Positions 53,379 through 61,987 of a DNA stretch of 64,000 nucleotides are shown here, in pieces (the first letter of the stretch is position 1; each line of letters starts with the position of its first letter). Position numbers and translations under genes: made by a program. Origin of the DNA: Thalassospira profundimaris (GTDB taxonomy: Bacteria > Pseudomonadota > Alphaproteobacteria > Rhodospirillales > Thalassospiraceae). The stretch spans positions 1 to 64,000 of the forward strand of contig NZ_JPWF01000003.1 of the NCBI RefSeq assembly GCF_003326675.1, given 5' to 3'. Below the pieces are notes generated by a model. It was not told the origin of the DNA, did not search any database, and was given only the letters and a program-made list of their open reading frames with translations.

Positions 53379-54209
53379 CTAGATCGACCAGATGCGTTTT
53401 GCGTTTTCGTGGGCAAAGGCAGCCTGCTCGCTTTGGGATGCGCCGCTGATAAGTGCACGAGTAACCGCCATCCACTGATCCAGTGACGAATTCAGGGTGC
53501 AGACCGGGCTGTCCGATCCCCACACCACACGATCCCAGCCAAAACACTTTATAATATGTTCGACATAGGGGCGCAGGGTATCAAGCGTCCAGTCCGGCTT
53601 GGCATAGGCGGTGATGCCGGAAATCTTTGCATTCACATGCGGCCGTTCGGCAAGGGCGGCAATCGACTTTGCCCAGTCGGCAAAACCGTCACCGGCAATG
53701 TCTGGCACTCCGCAATGATCAAGAACAAACACAGTATCAGGGCAGGCATCAACAAGGTCCTGCGCGATGGGAATCTGGCGTTGCAAAACACAGATATCAA
53801 ACGGCAGTCCCTTGTTGCCGATCCGGCGCACATTTTCGCGGAACAGATCACCTTGTGAAAGGTCGTCGGGCACGACATGCAAAACGCGCCGGATGCCCTT
53901 GACGATATCAAGGTCGAGGGTATCGAGAAACGCGGCACAGTCTTCGGACTCTGGCCGGGCCGATGAAATGGCCCCGCGCATCAGGCTTTGCGGTCTTGCC
54001 ATCAGTTCACCGACAAAGACGTTTTCGGTGACGATATCTTCGGGGGCGCAATCGACTTCCATATGCAGCACGCCATCAATCCCGATCCGTTTGGCCGTTT
54101 GTTCGTAATCCTCGAACGTCCAGTCACGGTCAAGCACCGGCACGTCTTTAAGCCACGGATAAGAGATACGGTCACGGGCAACGAGGTGCAAATGGGTGTC
54201 GATGAACAT
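53379..54209 (-). CDS. Amidohydrolase-family sugar lactonase (L-fuconolactonase-like)
   Basis: A 276-residue amidohydrolase-2 family protein with metal-binding His6/His8 (IDTHLHL), FVLDHCGVPD and VVWGSDSPV, the pattern of L-fuconolactone, L-rhamnono-lactone and 2-pyrone-4,6-dicarboxylate lactonases. It would hydrolyse the aldonolactone made by the sugar dehydrogenase. It is divergent from the ABC-dehydratase operon and shares its promoter region. The start has AGAGGAAA 6 bases upstream. Specificity for L-fuconolactone is inferred from the neighbouring pathway. Confidence 0.85.
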   Translation of the reverse strand: MFIDTHLHLVARDRISYPWLKDVPVLDRDWTFEDYEQTAKRIGIDGVLHMEVDCAPEDIVTENVFVGELMARPQSLMRGAISSARPESEDCAAFLDTLDLDIVKGIRRVLHVVPDDLSQGDLFRENVRRIGNKGLPFDICVLQRQIPIAQDLVDACPDTVFVLDHCGVPDIAGDGFADWAKSIAALAERPHVNAKISGITAYAKPDWTLDTLRPYVEHIIKCFGWDRVVWGSDSPVCTLNSSLDQWMAVTRALISGASQSEQAAFAHENAKRIWSI

Positions 54210-54321
54210 AACGTTTCCTCTTTCTTTTTAGATTTCCCGGAAGTGTCACGGGGCAGCGTGCTAGCGTTTGGCGCGCCAATCTTATGTTTTTTCAGCTTTA
54301 AGGTGATTTCTTGTGGAGTTC

Positions 54322-54348
54322 AACTTGACTCACTGATCAAGTCAAGTT
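54322..54348. promoter_or_regulatory. Inverted-repeat operator candidate in the lactonase/ABC divergent promoter
   Basis: AACTTGACT (54322-54330), 9-bp spacer, AGTCAAGTT (54340-54348): a perfect 9-bp inverted repeat. TTGACT inside the left arm could be a -35 element, with TTAAAT 17 bp later as -10, 93 bp before the binding-protein gene. A repressor bound here could control both divergent units. No regulator gene for this cluster is in the window. Confidence 0.6.
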
Positions 54349-54445
54349 TAAATATAAAAGATGCTTCCGAATATGAAAGTCACAACAAGAATGACCTCGG
54401 AAGTGATATTCGGTCGGGAAAGACCGTTCCTTCAGGGAGGATAGA

Positions 54446-55771
54446 ATGAAAACGTTATTGAGCGGTGCATCCCGTGCCGTGCTTGCGACTGCTTCTTTGA
54501 CTGCTGCAATTTCTGCATTTGGCACCGCACAGGCGGGCGAGTTTGATGGTGTAACCATCGAGGCAAAACTTATCGGCGGTCAGCAATACGAAGCGCTTTA
54601 TGCCCGCATCCCGGAATGGGAAGCCGCAACCGGCGCCAAAGTGGACATCATTTCGAAGAAGAACCACTTCGAACTGGACAAAGAATTCAAATCCGACATC
54701 GCAGCTGGTACGACCAGCTGGTGTGTGGGTTCAAACCATTCATCTTTCGCATCCCAGTATCCGACCCTTTATACCGACCTGACCGGTCTGGTTGCCAAGG
54801 ACGTGGTTGCCGAGTTCGTGCAGGCCAATATCAAGGCCGCAACCTTTGACGGAAAACTCGTGATGCTGCCGCGTGCACAGTTCGATGTGTCGGCGCTGTA
54901 TTACCAGAAAGATCTTTATAACGATGCTGACAAGGCCAAGGCATTCGAAGCCAAGTTCGGCTATTCGCTTGCTGTGCCGGAAACCTGGGCGCAGGTAAAA
55001 GATCAGGCAACCTTCTTTGCCGATCCGCCAAACTTCTATGGCACCCAGTATGCAGGCAAGGACGAGGCGATTGTAGGTCGTTACTATGAAATGGTTGTCG
55101 CCGAAGGTGGCAAACTGTTTAACGACGATTTCTCGCCGGCCTTCAATTCAGAAGAAGGCAAACGCGCTCTTCAGTGGTTTGTCGACCTTTACGAAGCCAA
55201 AGCCGTTCCGGCCGGTACCACCAACTATCTTTGGGATGACCTTGGCAACGGCTTTGCGTCGGGCACCATTGCGCTGAACCTGGATTGGCCGGGTTGGGCT
55301 GGTTTCTTTAACGATCCGTCTTCTTCGAAAGTTGCCGGTAATGTCGGTGTTGCACCGGCACCCAAAGGGTCTTCTGGTGCACGTACCGGTTGGTCCGGCT
55401 TCCACGGTTTCTCTGTGACCGAGGATTGCGCGAACAAGGAAGCGGCTGCGTCGCTGGTCGAATTCCTGACCAACGAAGACAGCCAGAAACTTGAAAGTGC
55501 TGCCGGTCCGCTTCCAAGCCGCACCGCGGTTTGGGAATATGTCTCCGAGCAGGCAAAAGACGATCCGTATCGCAGCGAAGTTCTGGCTGCGTTCAAGGAA
55601 ACGGCTGCAACCGCTTTTGCTGTTCCGCCGACCCCGCTTTGGATCGAAGCAACCAACCTGATCTATCCTGAACTTCAGGCCGCCATTCTTGGTGACAAAA
55701 CCGTCGATGAAGCCCTTGAGGATGCATCGGATGCGGTTGACAGCCTGATGCAGGAAGAAGGCGTCTACTAA
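54446..55771 (+). CDS. Sugar ABC transporter periplasmic binding protein (family 1)
   Basis: A 441-residue family-1 solute-binding protein with a signal peptide ending at GTAQA before GEFDGVTIEAKLIGG. It delivers sugar to the MalF/MalG-type permeases encoded downstream. The start has CAGGGAGG 6 bases upstream. It heads an operon that continues into deoxysugar-acid catabolic genes, so L-fucose or a related 6-deoxyhexose or pentose is a likely ligand. Confidence 0.92.
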   Translation: MKTLLSGASRAVLATASLTAAISAFGTAQAGEFDGVTIEAKLIGGQQYEALYARIPEWEAATGAKVDIISKKNHFELDKEFKSDIAAGTTSWCVGSNHSSFASQYPTLYTDLTGLVAKDVVAEFVQANIKAATFDGKLVMLPRAQFDVSALYYQKDLYNDADKAKAFEAKFGYSLAVPETWAQVKDQATFFADPPNFYGTQYAGKDEAIVGRYYEMVVAEGGKLFNDDFSPAFNSEEGKRALQWFVDLYEAKAVPAGTTNYLWDDLGNGFASGTIALNLDWPGWAGFFNDPSSSKVAGNVGVAPAPKGSSGARTGWSGFHGFSVTEDCANKEAAASLVEFLTNEDSQKLESAAGPLPSRTAVWEYVSEQAKDDPYRSEVLAAFKETAATAFAVPPTPLWIEATNLIYPELQAAILGDKTVDEALEDASDAVDSLMQEEGVY

Positions 55772-55782
55772 GACAGATTTCG

Positions 55783-55818
55783 GGCGGCGCAGTTTGCACT
55801 TACGGGAATTGCGCCGCC
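55783..55818. other. Stem-loop between binding-protein and permease genes
   Basis: GGCGGCGCA (55783-55791) pairs with TGCGCCGCC (55810-55818), a perfect GC-rich 9-bp stem, 12 bases after the binding-protein stop. No T-tract follows. It matches the pattern in the other transporter operons. Confidence 0.72.
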
Positions 55819-55878
55819 TGACCATCCCCTGACCCAAATGCATGGGCAAAGACCCGTGCCGACTAATGGGACATCCCG

Positions 55879-56775
55879 ATGAATCGCTTGAAGCTTCCCC
55901 CGTGGTTGGTTCTTTTGTTGCCAGCCATCATTATTCTATCGGCCGTCGTGCTGATTCCGCTCGTACTGTCATTATATTCGAGTTTCACCTCGTATCGGCT
56001 GACACGGCCTGACAGCATTTTTAACTGGGTGGGCTTTTTCAACTATGAAAAGGCACTGACGGATGTGAAGTTCTGGGCGGCTTTCGGGCGGACAGTTCTG
56101 TTGCTGACGGTGGCACTTAATCTTGAGATGCTGCTTGGTCTGGGGCTGGCCTTGATGGTGTCCAAGGTGACGCAGGGACAACGTCTTTTGCGCACCATGA
56201 TGATGTTCCCGATGATGTTTTCGCCGATCCTTGTCGGCTTCCAGTTCAAATTCATCTTCAATGACAATGTCGGTCTGGTGAACAACGCGCTTCAGTCGCT
56301 TGGCTTGACAGATCGTGCGATCCCGTGGCTGGTGGACGGGCATCTTGCCATGTTCTCGATCATCTTTGCCGAGATTTGGACGGCAACCTCGGTCTTTGGA
56401 ATCCTTATTCTTGCCGGTCTGTATGCGATACCGCGTGATCCGCTTGAAGCGGCAAAGGTGGATGGTTGCACCGCATGGCAGTCGTTCCGTTATGTAACCC
56501 TGCCGTTCCTGATGCCCTTTATTTATATCGCGATGGCCATCCGGTCCCTTGATGTCGCACGTGCCTATGACATCGTGCAGATCATGACCAATGGGGGCCC
56601 GGCGCGTCGTACCGAACTGCTTTGGACCCTGATCGGGCGAACCGGCTATGTCGATGCCCGCATGGGGTATGCCAATGCCATGGGCTATATCTCGATCTTC
56701 CTGGCGATTTTCTTCACCATCTATTTCTTCAAGAAACTGACGCAGTCGCGCAAAGAACTCGGGATGGGGGCGTAA
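55879..56775 (+). CDS. Carbohydrate ABC transporter permease (MalF/UgpA type)
   Basis: A 298-residue membrane protein with six predicted helices and an EAA loop (PLEAAKVDGCTAWQSFRYVTLP). It is the first membrane subunit of the second CUT1 importer in the window. A 3-bp gap leads to the MalG-type gene. Confidence 0.93.
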   Translation: MNRLKLPPWLVLLLPAIIILSAVVLIPLVLSLYSSFTSYRLTRPDSIFNWVGFFNYEKALTDVKFWAAFGRTVLLLTVALNLEMLLGLGLALMVSKVTQGQRLLRTMMMFPMMFSPILVGFQFKFIFNDNVGLVNNALQSLGLTDRAIPWLVDGHLAMFSIIFAEIWTATSVFGILILAGLYAIPRDPLEAAKVDGCTAWQSFRYVTLPFLMPFIYIAMAIRSLDVARAYDIVQIMTNGGPARRTELLWTLIGRTGYVDARMGYANAMGYISIFLAIFFTIYFFKKLTQSRKELGMGA

Positions 56776-56778
56776 ATC

Positions 56779-57645
56779 ATGGCGAGTAATCTTAATCATC
56801 GCGTCCGCCGCTATTCCCTTAAAGGACTGCATTTCTTTGGGCTGTTCACAGCCATGATGGTCCTGTGCGTGCCGGGCCTGTGGATTGTGCTGAACTCTTT
56901 CCGCCCGACGGTGGAAATCATGGCCAAACCGCCGGTCTGGATTCCCAACGAGCTTAACCTTGATCATTACCGCGCCATGTTCAGCGGTATCGGCGAGGGC
57001 GGGGTTCCGGTTCTGACCTATTTCGCCAATTCTCTGGTGATTTCGGTAACGTCGACGGTCATTGCGCTTCTGATCGGAATGGCGGGCGGCTATGCCTTTG
57101 CGCGCTATAAGTTCAACTTCAAGGGCGGCATGTTTGTCGGCTTGATGGTGACGCGTGCCGTGCCGGGCGTTGCCTTGTCTCTGCCGCTATTTATCCTGTT
57201 TGCGCGGGTCGGTATCATCGATACCCATTTCGGATTGATCCTGGCCTATGTCGCGCTGAATGTACCGTTCACGATCTGGTTGATTGACGGCTTCTTCCGC
57301 CAGGTGCCGCCGGAACTTGCCGAGGCCGCCGAGATTGATGGCTGCACCCGCTGGCAGGCATTCTGGCGTGTCGAATTCCCGGTCGCACGTGCCGGAATTG
57401 CGTCGGCTGGCATCTTTGCCTTCCTGACATCGTGGAACGAATATGCGCTGGCATCCCAGCTTACCCGTTCAACCACGTCAAAGACGATGCCGGTTGGTCT
57501 TCTCGATTTTACTTCCGAATTTACCCTGAACTGGGGCGGGATGTGTGCGCTTGCGGTGTTGATGATTATCCCCGCGCTGATCCTGACATTCCTCGTGCAG
57601 AAACATCTCATAGCCGGCCTTACCTTTGGCGGCGTGAAAGGATAA
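56779..57645 (+). CDS. Carbohydrate ABC transporter permease (MalG type)
   Basis: A 288-residue membrane protein with six predicted helices and an EAA loop (PELAEAAEIDGCTRWQAFWRVEFP). It ends with the FGGVKG motif common to MalG-type subunits. It pairs with the preceding permease; the ATPase gene follows after 4 bp. Confidence 0.93.
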   Translation: MASNLNHRVRRYSLKGLHFFGLFTAMMVLCVPGLWIVLNSFRPTVEIMAKPPVWIPNELNLDHYRAMFSGIGEGGVPVLTYFANSLVISVTSTVIALLIGMAGGYAFARYKFNFKGGMFVGLMVTRAVPGVALSLPLFILFARVGIIDTHFGLILAYVALNVPFTIWLIDGFFRQVPPELAEAAEIDGCTRWQAFWRVEFPVARAGIASAGIFAFLTSWNEYALASQLTRSTTSKTMPVGLLDFTSEFTLNWGGMCALAVLMIIPALILTFLVQKHLIAGLTFGGVKG

Positions 57646-57649
57646 TAAA

Positions 57650-58735
57650 ATGGCTCAGGTCCACCTTCGCGATGTCGTCAAGAAATACGGCCCGCTTGAA
57701 GTTGTTCATTCCATCAATCTTGATATCGCAGACGGCGAGTTTGTCGTTCTCGTCGGTCCTTCGGGCTGTGGCAAATCGACCACGTTGCGTATGGTTGCCG
57801 GTCTTGAAGGTATTTCCGGCGGGGAAGTGCATATCGGTAATCGTGTCGTAAACGATCTGCCGCCGCGTGAACGAAACATCTCGATGGTGTTCCAGAACTA
57901 TGCGCTTTATCCGCATATGACGGTGCGTGAAAACCTTGGTTTCTCGCTTAAAATCGCCAAACAATCGCAGGCCGATATCGACAAGGCGGTTGATGTAGCC
58001 GCCGAAATACTGTCACTGACGCCTTTGCTTGATCGGAAACCGGGCGCCTTGTCCGGTGGTCAGCGCCAGCGTGTTGCGATGGGGCGTGCGATTGTTCGTC
58101 ACCCGGAAGTCTTCCTGTTCGATGAACCGCTTTCAAACCTTGATGCCAAGCTGCGTACGCAGATGCGCGTTGAAATCAAAAAGCTTCATCAGAAACTGAA
58201 ATCAACCATCATCTATGTCACGCACGATCAGGTCGAAGCCATGACGCTTGCCGACCGGATTGTGATCATGCGCGATGGTCATATCGAACAGGTCGGCACG
58301 CCGCTTGATGTCTTTGAAAATCCGGTAAATACCTTTGTCGGGACTTTCATTGGCTCCCCGCCGATGAACCTTTTGGATGGTGTGGTGAAAGGCTTTGAAC
58401 TCGAATTTGCCGGCGGCACCCGTCTGCCGGTTCCGCCGGGTTATGCAACACAGGACGGTCAGGCTGTGACCTTTGGCGTGCGTGCCGATAATATCATGCC
58501 GGTTGGTCATGCCCTGCCACGGGGCGAACATATGGCCGAAGTCGAAATGGCAGTTGATCTGACAGAGCCGCTTGGCACCGAAACCCTGTTGTTTGCAACG
58601 CTGGCCGGAACCGAAGTTCAGGCCAAGATGCTTAATCCGCGTCCGGTCCAAAGTGGCGAGCGCATGACGTTCCAGATCATGCTCGATAAATGTCATCTGT
58701 TTGATGCCGAAACCGGCGCAACCCTTCGTACGTGA
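57650..58735 (+). CDS. Carbohydrate ABC transporter ATPase (MalK/UgpC type)
   Basis: A 361-residue CUT1 ATPase with Walker A GPSGCGKST, signature LSGGQRQRVAMGRA, Walker B VFLFDEPLSNLD and a C-terminal MalK-type regulatory domain (from about residue 235). It energises the importer encoded just upstream. It is followed after 9 bp by the enolase-superfamily gene, so transport and catabolism are in one operon. Confidence 0.93.
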   Translation: MAQVHLRDVVKKYGPLEVVHSINLDIADGEFVVLVGPSGCGKSTTLRMVAGLEGISGGEVHIGNRVVNDLPPRERNISMVFQNYALYPHMTVRENLGFSLKIAKQSQADIDKAVDVAAEILSLTPLLDRKPGALSGGQRQRVAMGRAIVRHPEVFLFDEPLSNLDAKLRTQMRVEIKKLHQKLKSTIIYVTHDQVEAMTLADRIVIMRDGHIEQVGTPLDVFENPVNTFVGTFIGSPPMNLLDGVVKGFELEFAGGTRLPVPPGYATQDGQAVTFGVRADNIMPVGHALPRGEHMAEVEMAVDLTEPLGTETLLFATLAGTEVQAKMLNPRPVQSGERMTFQIMLDKCHLFDAETGATLRT

Positions 58736-58744
58736 GGTTGATCA

Positions 58745-59863
58745 ATGGCGCGCATTACATCTGCAAATGCCTTTATGGTCGATCTTGAACCCAAGGTCGT
58801 GCGCACAGATGCGATTCAGTCGTTCAATTCACAGGAAACGATCTTTGTCGTTGTGCGTGATGCGGATGGCACCAAGGGCATGGGATACAGCTACACCATT
58901 GGTGATGGTGGACCTGCGATCCTGTCGCTTTTGAAAGAAACGCTTTTGCCGCGTCTGATGGGGCAGGATGCCGACCGGATCGAAGCCATCTGGCGCGATC
59001 TGTTGTTCTGTTCCCATGCCACGGCGGTCGGACCGATCATGTCGCTTGCACTTGCGGCGATTGACACCGCCCTTTGGGACATGCGCGGGCACAAGACCGG
59101 CTTGCCGCTTCATATTCTGGCGGGCGGGGCGAAATCATCGGTGCCGATGTATACGACCGAGGGCGGGTGGCTTCATCTGTCGCCTGATGCACTGGTCGAA
59201 GATGCCGTTGCCTCAAAAGAAGCCGGTTTCCTTGGTTCCAAGGTAAAGATCGGCAAGCCGACAGTGGCACAGGATTGCGAACGTCTGGAAGCCGTGCGCA
59301 ATGTGCTGGGCGACGATTATGAAATCATGACCGATGCCAATCAGTCGATGACTTCGGGCGAGGCCAAGCGTCGTCTGCCGATGCTTGAACGCCTTAACAT
59401 CGCATGGTTTGAAGAACCGCTTCCGGCGGATGACATTGCCGGGCACGCGCGGTTGCAATCACTGTCGCGTGTGCCGGTTGCTGTCGGCGAAAGCATGTAT
59501 AGCCCCGGTCAGTTTGCCGATTACATCGCACAGGATGCCTGTGAAATCGTGCAGGCCGATGTCGCGCGGATTGGCGGAATTACGCCATGGCTTAAGGTCG
59601 CGCATATGGCCGAGGCCCATAACATCGCGATCTGCCCGCATTTCCTGATGGAACTGCATGTAAGCCTTGTTTGTGCGGTGCCCAATGCGCCCTGGCTTGA
59701 ATATATCCCCCAGCTTGAAGACATCGCAGCCCCGATGGCGCGCGATGGCGGTAATGCGCTTGCGCCAATGACGCCGGGTTTGGGGATCGAATGGGATCAC
59801 GACAAACTTGCCGCATTGACCGTTGCGGGAAGCGCGTTTGACATCAAGGAGGCACATCAATGA
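58745..59863 (+). CDS. Enolase-superfamily sugar-acid dehydratase (mandelate racemase subgroup)
   Basis: A 372-residue enzyme with a complete mandelate-racemase-type active site: KxK motif Lys166/Lys168 (SKVKIG), metal ligands Asp197 (MTDAN), Glu223 (WFEEPL) and Glu249 (VAVGES), and the Asp272/His299 dyad (QADVARIGG; CPHF). This subgroup contains sugar-acid dehydratases and racemases. In this operon it probably dehydrates an aldonate to a 2-keto-3-deoxy acid. It is shorter than classic L-fuconate dehydratase (about 440 residues), so the substrate may differ. It overlaps the mutarotase gene by 4 bp. Confidence 0.88.
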   Translation: MARITSANAFMVDLEPKVVRTDAIQSFNSQETIFVVVRDADGTKGMGYSYTIGDGGPAILSLLKETLLPRLMGQDADRIEAIWRDLLFCSHATAVGPIMSLALAAIDTALWDMRGHKTGLPLHILAGGAKSSVPMYTTEGGWLHLSPDALVEDAVASKEAGFLGSKVKIGKPTVAQDCERLEAVRNVLGDDYEIMTDANQSMTSGEAKRRLPMLERLNIAWFEEPLPADDIAGHARLQSLSRVPVAVGESMYSPGQFADYIAQDACEIVQADVARIGGITPWLKVAHMAEAHNIAICPHFLMELHVSLVCAVPNAPWLEYIPQLEDIAAPMARDGGNALAPMTPGLGIEWDHDKLAALTVAGSAFDIKEAHQ

Positions 59864-60189
59864 CCCGTCATGGACAATTGATCGGTATCGGGGCGGACGC
59901 CATTGCCGAATATAAACGGCTGCATGCGGATGCATGGCCCGGTGTGCTTGCCAAGATAACCGATTGCAATATCCGCAATTATTCGATTTTCCTCAAAGAA
60001 CCGGAAAACCTGCTGTTTGCCTATTTTGAATATGTCGGCACCGATTTCGAAGCTGACATGGCAAAAATGGCCGCCGACCCGGAAACCCAGCGGTGGTGGT
60101 CCAAATGTATGCCGCTTCAGCGTCCGCTGGACAGTCGGGCCGAAGGCGAATGGTGGGCGGAAATGCCGGAGGTATTCCATCATGACTGA
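59860..60189 (+). CDS. L-rhamnose/L-fucose mutarotase-family protein (RhaM-like)
   Basis: A 109-residue protein of the L-rhamnose mutarotase (DUF718) family, with the typical segment YKRLHADAWPGVLAKI containing the active-site histidine (His22) and a tryptophan-rich C-terminus (RWWSKCMPLQ). Members interconvert alpha and beta anomers of 6-deoxy sugars. It overlaps its neighbours by 4 and 8 bp within the deoxysugar operon and would supply the anomer used by the dehydrogenase. Confidence 0.88.
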   Translation: MTRHGQLIGIGADAIAEYKRLHADAWPGVLAKITDCNIRNYSIFLKEPENLLFAYFEYVGTDFEADMAKMAADPETQRWWSKCMPLQRPLDSRAEGEWWAEMPEVFHHD

Positions 60190-61237
60190 TTTACGCCAGA
60201 CCGTTGAAATGCCGGAAAAAGTCACGCCGGTTGTGATTTTCGGGTCAGGGTCCATCGTCACCGATGCCCATCTTCCGGCCTATCGTGATCTTAAGGTGCC
60301 GGTTGCAGGTATTTTTGACCCCGATCGGGCAAAGGCACAGAAAGTTGCGGGTGAATGGGGCACGATTGCCTTTGAAACGCTTGAACAGGCGGCAAGTCAG
60401 GACGATGTTGTCTTTGATCTTGCTGTGCCACCCGCGGCCATCCCGGAATTGCTTGAAGCTTTGCCCGACGGTGCGATAGCCGTGATCCAGAAGCCGCTTG
60501 GTTCTGATCTGGGCGAAGCGGACCGGATTATTTCGGTTCTGCGTCGCAAGAACATCAAGGCCGCGGTTAATTTCCAGCTTCGCTTTGCGCCGAATTCGCT
60601 TGCAATCAAGGATGCCATTGCCAAGGGCCTGCTTGGCGATATCGTTGATTTCGACGCGTGGCTGGCACTGGATACGCCGTGGCATCTTTGGGCGTTTCTT
60701 GCCGATTTGCCACGTGTCGAGATTTTGTTGCACTCGATCCATTATCTGGATTTCGTCCGCGACTTGCTGGGCAACCCGGCGGGCGTTCATGCGCGCACCA
60801 TTGGCCATCCGTCATCAACAGTTTCCAATACCCGCAGCGCAATCATGCTGGATTACGGAACGGATGTTCGCTGCAACCTGTCGATCAATCACAATCATGC
60901 TTTTGGCCGTAAATTCCAGGCCTGCGAATTCCGCATCTGCGGCACCAAGGGGGCGGCCTATATGAAAATGGGTGTCAACCTTGATTACCCGAAAGGGGAG
61001 CCTGACGAGTTGTGGCTGAATACTGACGGTGAATGGCGTCAGATTGATCTGGTCGGGAACTGGTTTATCGAAGCCTTCCACGGGCGGTTTGCCCAGGTTC
61101 AGCGCTTTGCGGCCGGAATGGACGACGCGCTTGAAGGTTCGGCCGAAGACGCATGGCATACGATGGCACTGGTCGAGGCAGCCTATGAAAGTTCTGCCCT
61201 GCCGATGCATCCGATCAAAGGGGCACCTGATGCTTGA
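60182..61237 (+). CDS. Gfo/Idh/MocA-family oxidoreductase (putative deoxysugar 1-dehydrogenase)
   Basis: A 351-residue NAD(P)-dependent oxidoreductase with Rossmann motif VVIFGSGSIVTDAHLPAY and the family motif IQKPLGSDL in place of EKP. It starts at ATG 60182, overlapping the mutarotase gene by 8 bp; longer readings lie inside that gene. In context it is the best candidate for oxidising the imported sugar to its lactone, feeding the lactonase at 53379. This role is inferred. Confidence 0.85.
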   Translation: MTDLRQTVEMPEKVTPVVIFGSGSIVTDAHLPAYRDLKVPVAGIFDPDRAKAQKVAGEWGTIAFETLEQAASQDDVVFDLAVPPAAIPELLEALPDGAIAVIQKPLGSDLGEADRIISVLRRKNIKAAVNFQLRFAPNSLAIKDAIAKGLLGDIVDFDAWLALDTPWHLWAFLADLPRVEILLHSIHYLDFVRDLLGNPAGVHARTIGHPSSTVSNTRSAIMLDYGTDVRCNLSINHNHAFGRKFQACEFRICGTKGAAYMKMGVNLDYPKGEPDELWLNTDGEWRQIDLVGNWFIEAFHGRFAQVQRFAAGMDDALEGSAEDAWHTMALVEAAYESSALPMHPIKGAPDA

Positions 61238-61676
61238 GCAAACCAAATATTACGAAGATTACGAAATCGGCGATGGGCGTGACACGGTTGGGCGCACGAT
61301 CACGGAAACCGATTTCGTTGTTCATGCCGGTCATTCCGGGGATTTCTTTCCCCACCACCTTGATGAAGAATTCTGCAAGACTTTGCCGTTCGGACAGCGG
61401 ATTGCCCATGGCACCATGGTCTTTACCATCGGTGTCGGCTTAACCGCGACCATCATCAATCCGGTGGCGTTTTCATACGGATATGACCGGATGCGGTTCG
61501 TGAAGCCGGTCTTTATCGGTGATACGATCAAATCGCGGGTGGAAATCATCGCCAAGGAAGTGATGGAAAAACGCCCGGGATACGGACGCGTGACCGAACG
61601 TTTGACCGTGACCAAGCAAAATGGCGAAACCGCCCTTGTGGCCGATCACATCTATATGGTGGAGATGAAGCCATGA
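61230..61676 (+). CDS. MaoC-family hot-dog-fold hydratase
   Basis: A 148-residue single hot-dog-domain protein with the R-specific hydratase motif: Asp and His in GDFFPHHLDEEFC followed by FGQRIAHGTM. MaoC proteins usually hydrate 2-enoyl-CoA thioesters, so its presence in a sugar-acid operon is unexpected. It overlaps the dehydrogenase gene by 8 bp and the next gene by 4 bp, so it is clearly part of the operon. It may act on a non-CoA unsaturated or enol intermediate; function unknown. Confidence 0.83.
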   Translation: MLEQTKYYEDYEIGDGRDTVGRTITETDFVVHAGHSGDFFPHHLDEEFCKTLPFGQRIAHGTMVFTIGVGLTATIINPVAFSYGYDRMRFVKPVFIGDTIKSRVEIIAKEVMEKRPGYGRVTERLTVTKQNGETALVADHIYMVEMKP

Positions 61677-61987
61677 CGGGGCCTTTCCTGCATCTTCATC
61701 CTGATGACAATGTGCTGGTGGCGCGGGCCTCGGCCCCGGCCGGGACAGAGGTCAAGCTGGCAAACATCACGGCAACGCTCGCCCATGCCGTCCCGCTTGC
61801 CCACAAGATCGCCTATCGCGATATCGTGGCGGGTGAACGCATTCTGAAATACGGGATGCCGATTGGCATTGCGACCGAGGACATCGCAGCCGGCGCACAT
61901 GTTCACATTCACAATATCCGTTCTGCCTATACGCCGACCCATGCGCTTCAGGATGCGAATGGTCAAAGCCCGGAGGCGTCCAAATGA
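61673..61987 (+). CDS. UxaA-family dehydratase small subunit (SAF domain)
   Basis: A 104-residue SAF-domain protein equal to the N-terminal part of altronate dehydratase UxaA (HLHPDDNVLVARASAPAGTEV; HKIAYRDIVAGERILKYGMPIG). It is encoded separately, overlapping the large-subunit gene by 4 bp. Together they should form a two-subunit iron-dependent sugar-acid dehydratase. Confidence 0.88.
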   Translation: MTGPFLHLHPDDNVLVARASAPAGTEVKLANITATLAHAVPLAHKIAYRDIVAGERILKYGMPIGIATEDIAAGAHVHIHNIRSAYTPTHALQDANGQSPEASK

